Positions 62,042-64,000 of a stretch of DNA of 64,000 nt are shown one piece after another. The number at the start of each line of letters is the position of its first letter. Position 1 is the first letter of the stretch. Position numbers and translations under genes: made by a program. This DNA is from Hyphomicrobiales bacterium (lineage in GTDB: Bacteria > Pseudomonadota > Alphaproteobacteria > Rhizobiales > Rhizobiaceae), in NCBI GenBank assembly GCA_900466575.1, contig UBMP01000020.1, forward strand, positions 334,415-398,414. The letters run 5' to 3'. Under the pieces are notes generated by a model. The model was given only the letters and a program-made list of their open reading frames with translations, searched no databases and was not told the origin of the DNA.

Positions 62042-62123
62042 GTGATCGGCCGTTGGTGGTCTCGGGAGGCCGATCACACAGCGGCGGGTGATGGACAGGC
62101 AGCCTGTGGGCCCATGCCTGTCC
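62042..62123. terminator. Two hairpins in the convergent gap after alcohol dehydrogenase
   Basis: GTGATCGGCC (62042-62051) and GGCCGATCAC (62068-62077) form a 10-bp stem. GGACAGGCA (62093-62101) and TGCCTGTCC (62115-62123) form a 9-bp stem. They lie between convergent genes ending at 61881 and 62139, and the second is 15 bp past the minus-strand stop. No T-run follows, so bidirectional termination or transcript protection is the best guess. Confidence 0.45.
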
Positions 62124-62138
62124 AGGACCTCCCTCGGG

Positions 62139-63050
62139 TCAGGGCTTGAGCTCCGTGGCCGCAATCATTTCCTGGAAACGCGCAACGGCGGTGTGATCCT
62201 GTCCTCGACCCAGCGTCTTCTGGGCCGCAGACCAGAGTTCGAGGCAGAGCGAGGAGAAGGGGGTCGTCGTGTCGGTTTCCGATGCGACGCCGAGCGCAAT
62301 GCCGAGGTCCTTGACCATGAGGTCGAGGCCGAAGCCGGCGTCGAACTTGCGCGAGAGGACGAACTGCTTGAATTTCTTCTGCGTCGAATTGTTCATGCCG
62401 GTGGAAGCATTGAGTACGTCCACCATGGTTTCGGGCGACAGGCCGAAGCGGCTGCCGATCAGTAGCGCTTCAATGCCGATCAGGAAGCCGCCGGCGCTGA
62501 CGAGATTGTTCAGCGCCTTCATGGCGTGCGCGGCGCCAATGCCGCCGACGACGGTCAGGCTCGAACCCATGCGGGCGACCAGCGGGCGCACCTTCTCGAT
62601 GACGTCGGCATCGCCGCCCAACATGATGGCGAGGTCGCCGGTCCTGGCGCGCGGCACGCCGCCGGAGACGGGGGCATCGACGAGAGCAATGTTCAAGGCG
62701 GCCAGCCGCTCGGCAATCGCGCGCGTCTGGGTCGGCGCGCCGCTCGACATGTCGACGATGATGCTGCCCGGCTTGAGCGCGGCTGCGACGCCGCTTTCGC
62801 CGAAAAGAACGCTTTCGACAATGCCGCTGGTGGGTAACATGGTCACCACAATGTCCGCAGTGCGGCCGACATCCGTGGCCGAACCGGCAGCCGTCGCGCC
62901 GATCTCGGCGGCGACCTTTTGTGTCGTCTCGGCATTGGCATCAAGAACGGTCAGCGCGTAGCCGCCGGCCGCCACATTTTTCGCCATGGGGGCTCCCATC
63001 GCACCGAGTCCAACAAAGCCGACTTTCGGCAGGCCGTCTTGATCGCTCAT
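62139..63050 (-). CDS. 3-hydroxyisobutyrate dehydrogenase-family NAD(P) oxidoreductase
   Basis: A 303-aa beta-hydroxyacid dehydrogenase. The N-terminal motif is VGFVGLGAMGAPMAKNVAAGGY, followed by the substrate-binding DAPVSGGVPRARTGDL and the catalytic-Lys region GAAHAMKALNNLVSAG. The frame is open upstream, but ATG 63050 precedes the Rossmann fold at normal distance with GAGGAG upstream. It oxidises a beta-hydroxyacid such as 3-hydroxyisobutyrate, tartronate semialdehyde or 4-hydroxybutyrate-like acids. It is divergent from the lactonase-like gene, sharing a palindromic promoter. Confidence 0.88.
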   Translation of the reverse strand: MSDQDGLPKVGFVGLGAMGAPMAKNVAAGGYALTVLDANAETTQKVAAEIGATAAGSATDVGRTADIVVTMLPTSGIVESVLFGESGVAAALKPGSIIVDMSSGAPTQTRAIAERLAALNIALVDAPVSGGVPRARTGDLAIMLGGDADVIEKVRPLVARMGSSLTVVGGIGAAHAMKALNNLVSAGGFLIGIEALLIGSRFGLSPETMVDVLNASTGMNNSTQKKFKQFVLSRKFDAGFGLDLMVKDLGIALGVASETDTTTPFSSLCLELWSAAQKTLGRGQDHTAVARFQEMIAATELKP

Positions 63051-63118
63051 CTGATATTGTCTCCTCGCTTTCATGGAGGCGTGCCGCAGGATATTTACGC
63101 GCAAGCCTCGATTTCATA

Positions 63119-63149
63119 TTGTCGTACAACATGATGATATGACATATCA
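63119..63149. promoter_or_regulatory. Two palindromic operators in the divergent promoter
   Basis: TTGTCGTACAA (63119-63129) fits the TNGTNNNACNA pattern of FadR-subfamily GntR regulators. TGATATG-A-CATATCA (63135-63149) is a perfect 15-bp odd palindrome. Both lie in the 120-bp gap between the dehydrogenase and the lactonase-like gene. No GntR gene is visible in the window, so the regulator should be beyond 64000 or elsewhere. Confidence 0.45.
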
Positions 63150-63170
63150 AGGGTATTAACAGGTGGGAGG

Positions 63171-64000
63171 ATGCCGGACATGAGGGATAATGACGAGCCG
63201 CATTACGAGGTCCTGGCCCTTCGTTACGCGACAACAGATTTGAATCGTCCCCGGCACGAGAATTTCTTTCCCGGCATGGATTTGCATGACGGCGCAATGC
63301 CGCTCGACTATTTCATATGGGCGATCCGCGGAGAAGGGCGGGTAATCGTTGTCGACACGGGCTTCGGCGCGGAGGCGGCGAAGGCGCGCAAGCGCATCCT
63401 TCTGCACGAGCCCGCGCAACTGCTGCGGCGCGCCGGCATCGAGCCGAACGATGTCAGCGATGTCATCCTCACGCACCTGCATTACGACCATGCCGGCGGG
63501 CTTTCAGCCTTTCCGAAGGCGCACTTCCATCTCCAGGATGACGAGATGCGCTTTGCGACCGGGCGCAACATGCGGCATTCCTGCCTGCGCGCGCCCTTCG
63601 AGTGCCGCGACGTCACGAAGGCCGTCGAACTGGTCTTCGCGGATCGGATCGTCTTTCACGATGGCGACGAGACGATCTTTCCGGGCATCGAACTCTTCCG
63701 CATCGGCGGGCATTCGGGCGGCTTGCAGGTCGTGCGGGTCGCGACGAAGCGGGGCAGGCTGGTGCTGGCGTCTGATGCGTTTCACTTCAACGAGAACCGG
63801 CTGCGGCGCGCACCGTTTCCCATTGTCTATCATCTTGGCGAGATGCTGGAGGGGTTCGACCGCTGCGAGCGGCTGGCCGGACAGAACCCTGACCTGCTGA
63901 TTGCCGGCCATGACCCGGACGTGCGCCTCCGCTGGCCCGCTCTTGATGACGCCCATCCTGACATCGTTCGTCTTGATCTTGCGCCGGTGGCGAAAAATGA
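63171..64000 (+). CDS. Metallo-beta-lactamase fold hydrolase (AHL/butyrolactone lactonase-like), 3' end cut
   Basis: At least 276 residues, cut by the window end. The two-zinc signature HLHYDHAGG is followed by the ligands His in GGHSGG, Asp in ASDAFHF and His in AGHDPD, the set of AiiA/BlcC-type lactonases. The protein begins MPDMRDNDEPHYEVLALRYA; ATG 63171 is immediately behind GGGAGG, so ATG 63180 may be used instead. Lactonases open gamma-butyrolactones or acyl-homoserine lactones. With a beta-hydroxyacid dehydrogenase divergently beside it, a small lactone catabolic pair is suggested (inference). Confidence 0.8.
   Translation, partial: MPDMRDNDEPHYEVLALRYATTDLNRPRHENFFPGMDLHDGAMPLDYFIWAIRGEGRVIVVDTGFGAEAAKARKRILLHEPAQLLRRAGIEPNDVSDVILTHLHYDHAGGLSAFPKAHFHLQDDEMRFATGRNMRHSCLRAPFECRDVTKAVELVFADRIVFHDGDETIFPGIELFRIGGHSGGLQVVRVATKRGRLVLASDAFHFNENRLRRAPFPIVYHLGEMLEGFDRCERLAGQNPDLLIAGHDPDVRLRWPALDDAHPDIVRLDLAPVAKN

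Overview
The window looks like an accessory catabolic region of a high-GC alphaproteobacterium, most likely a member of the Rhizobiales/Rhizobiaceae. The basis is long operons joined by ATGA/GTGA overlaps, many ABC uptake systems, a fused anthraniloyl-CoA monooxygenase-type enzyme, and G+C-rich mosaic palindromes like rhizobial intergenic repeats. No rRNA, tRNA, phage, transposase or CRISPR array was recognised.

Layout. (1) 1-732, minus: N-terminal part of a membrane quinoprotein glucose dehydrogenase and a 46-aa membrane peptide. (2) 1010-17813, plus: a nearly gapless run of 15 genes, behind a promoter with two LacI-type operator half-sites. It encodes a Gfo/Idh/MocA dehydrogenase, CoA-transferase, enoyl-CoA hydratase, aldehyde dehydrogenase, a sugar ABC importer, two GMC flavoproteins, an SDR, a Dabb protein, a DUF993 protein, a LacI regulator and glycerate kinase. 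It reads as a complete regulon for an unidentified sugar-like compound. (3) 18049-19649, minus: a small exported protein and a PAP2/Aur1-like membrane protein. (4) 19828-52174: a probable indole/aryl-pyruvate to anthranilate region. It has an anthraniloyl-CoA monooxygenase/reductase-type fusion with thioesterase, RidA, cupin, FAH and two SDRs; a RutA-like monooxygenase with flavin reductase; a StyA/IifC-like indole monooxygenase with SDR and flavin reductase; indolepyruvate ferredoxin oxidoreductase; isatin hydrolase; two phytoene-desaturase-like flavoproteins; a peptide-type ABC importer; and AraC and MarR regulators, a soluble chemoreceptor and an EAL protein. (5) 52286-60376: a MarR gene, then a ROK regulator divergent from an ABC-SIS-PfkB operon whose gene set resembles fructosamine (frl) operons. 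(6) 60438-64000: a VOC remnant, a zinc alcohol dehydrogenase, a 3-hydroxyisobutyrate dehydrogenase-family enzyme and a divergent lactonase-like metallo-beta-lactamase protein cut by the window end.

How the genes may work together (inference). In region 4, indolepyruvate or indole would be oxidised by the StyA-like and SDR enzymes to isatin. Isatin hydrolase would open it to isatinate and so to anthranilate. The fusion enzyme would hydroxylate anthraniloyl-CoA, and the thioesterase, cupin, RidA and FAH genes would provide release, ring cleavage, deamination and C-C hydrolysis. No anthranilate-CoA ligase, Rieske oxygenase or classical iac/iad set is visible, so the route would differ from those loci. 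Two sets of short palindromic motifs recur at promoters in this region and may mark two regulons.
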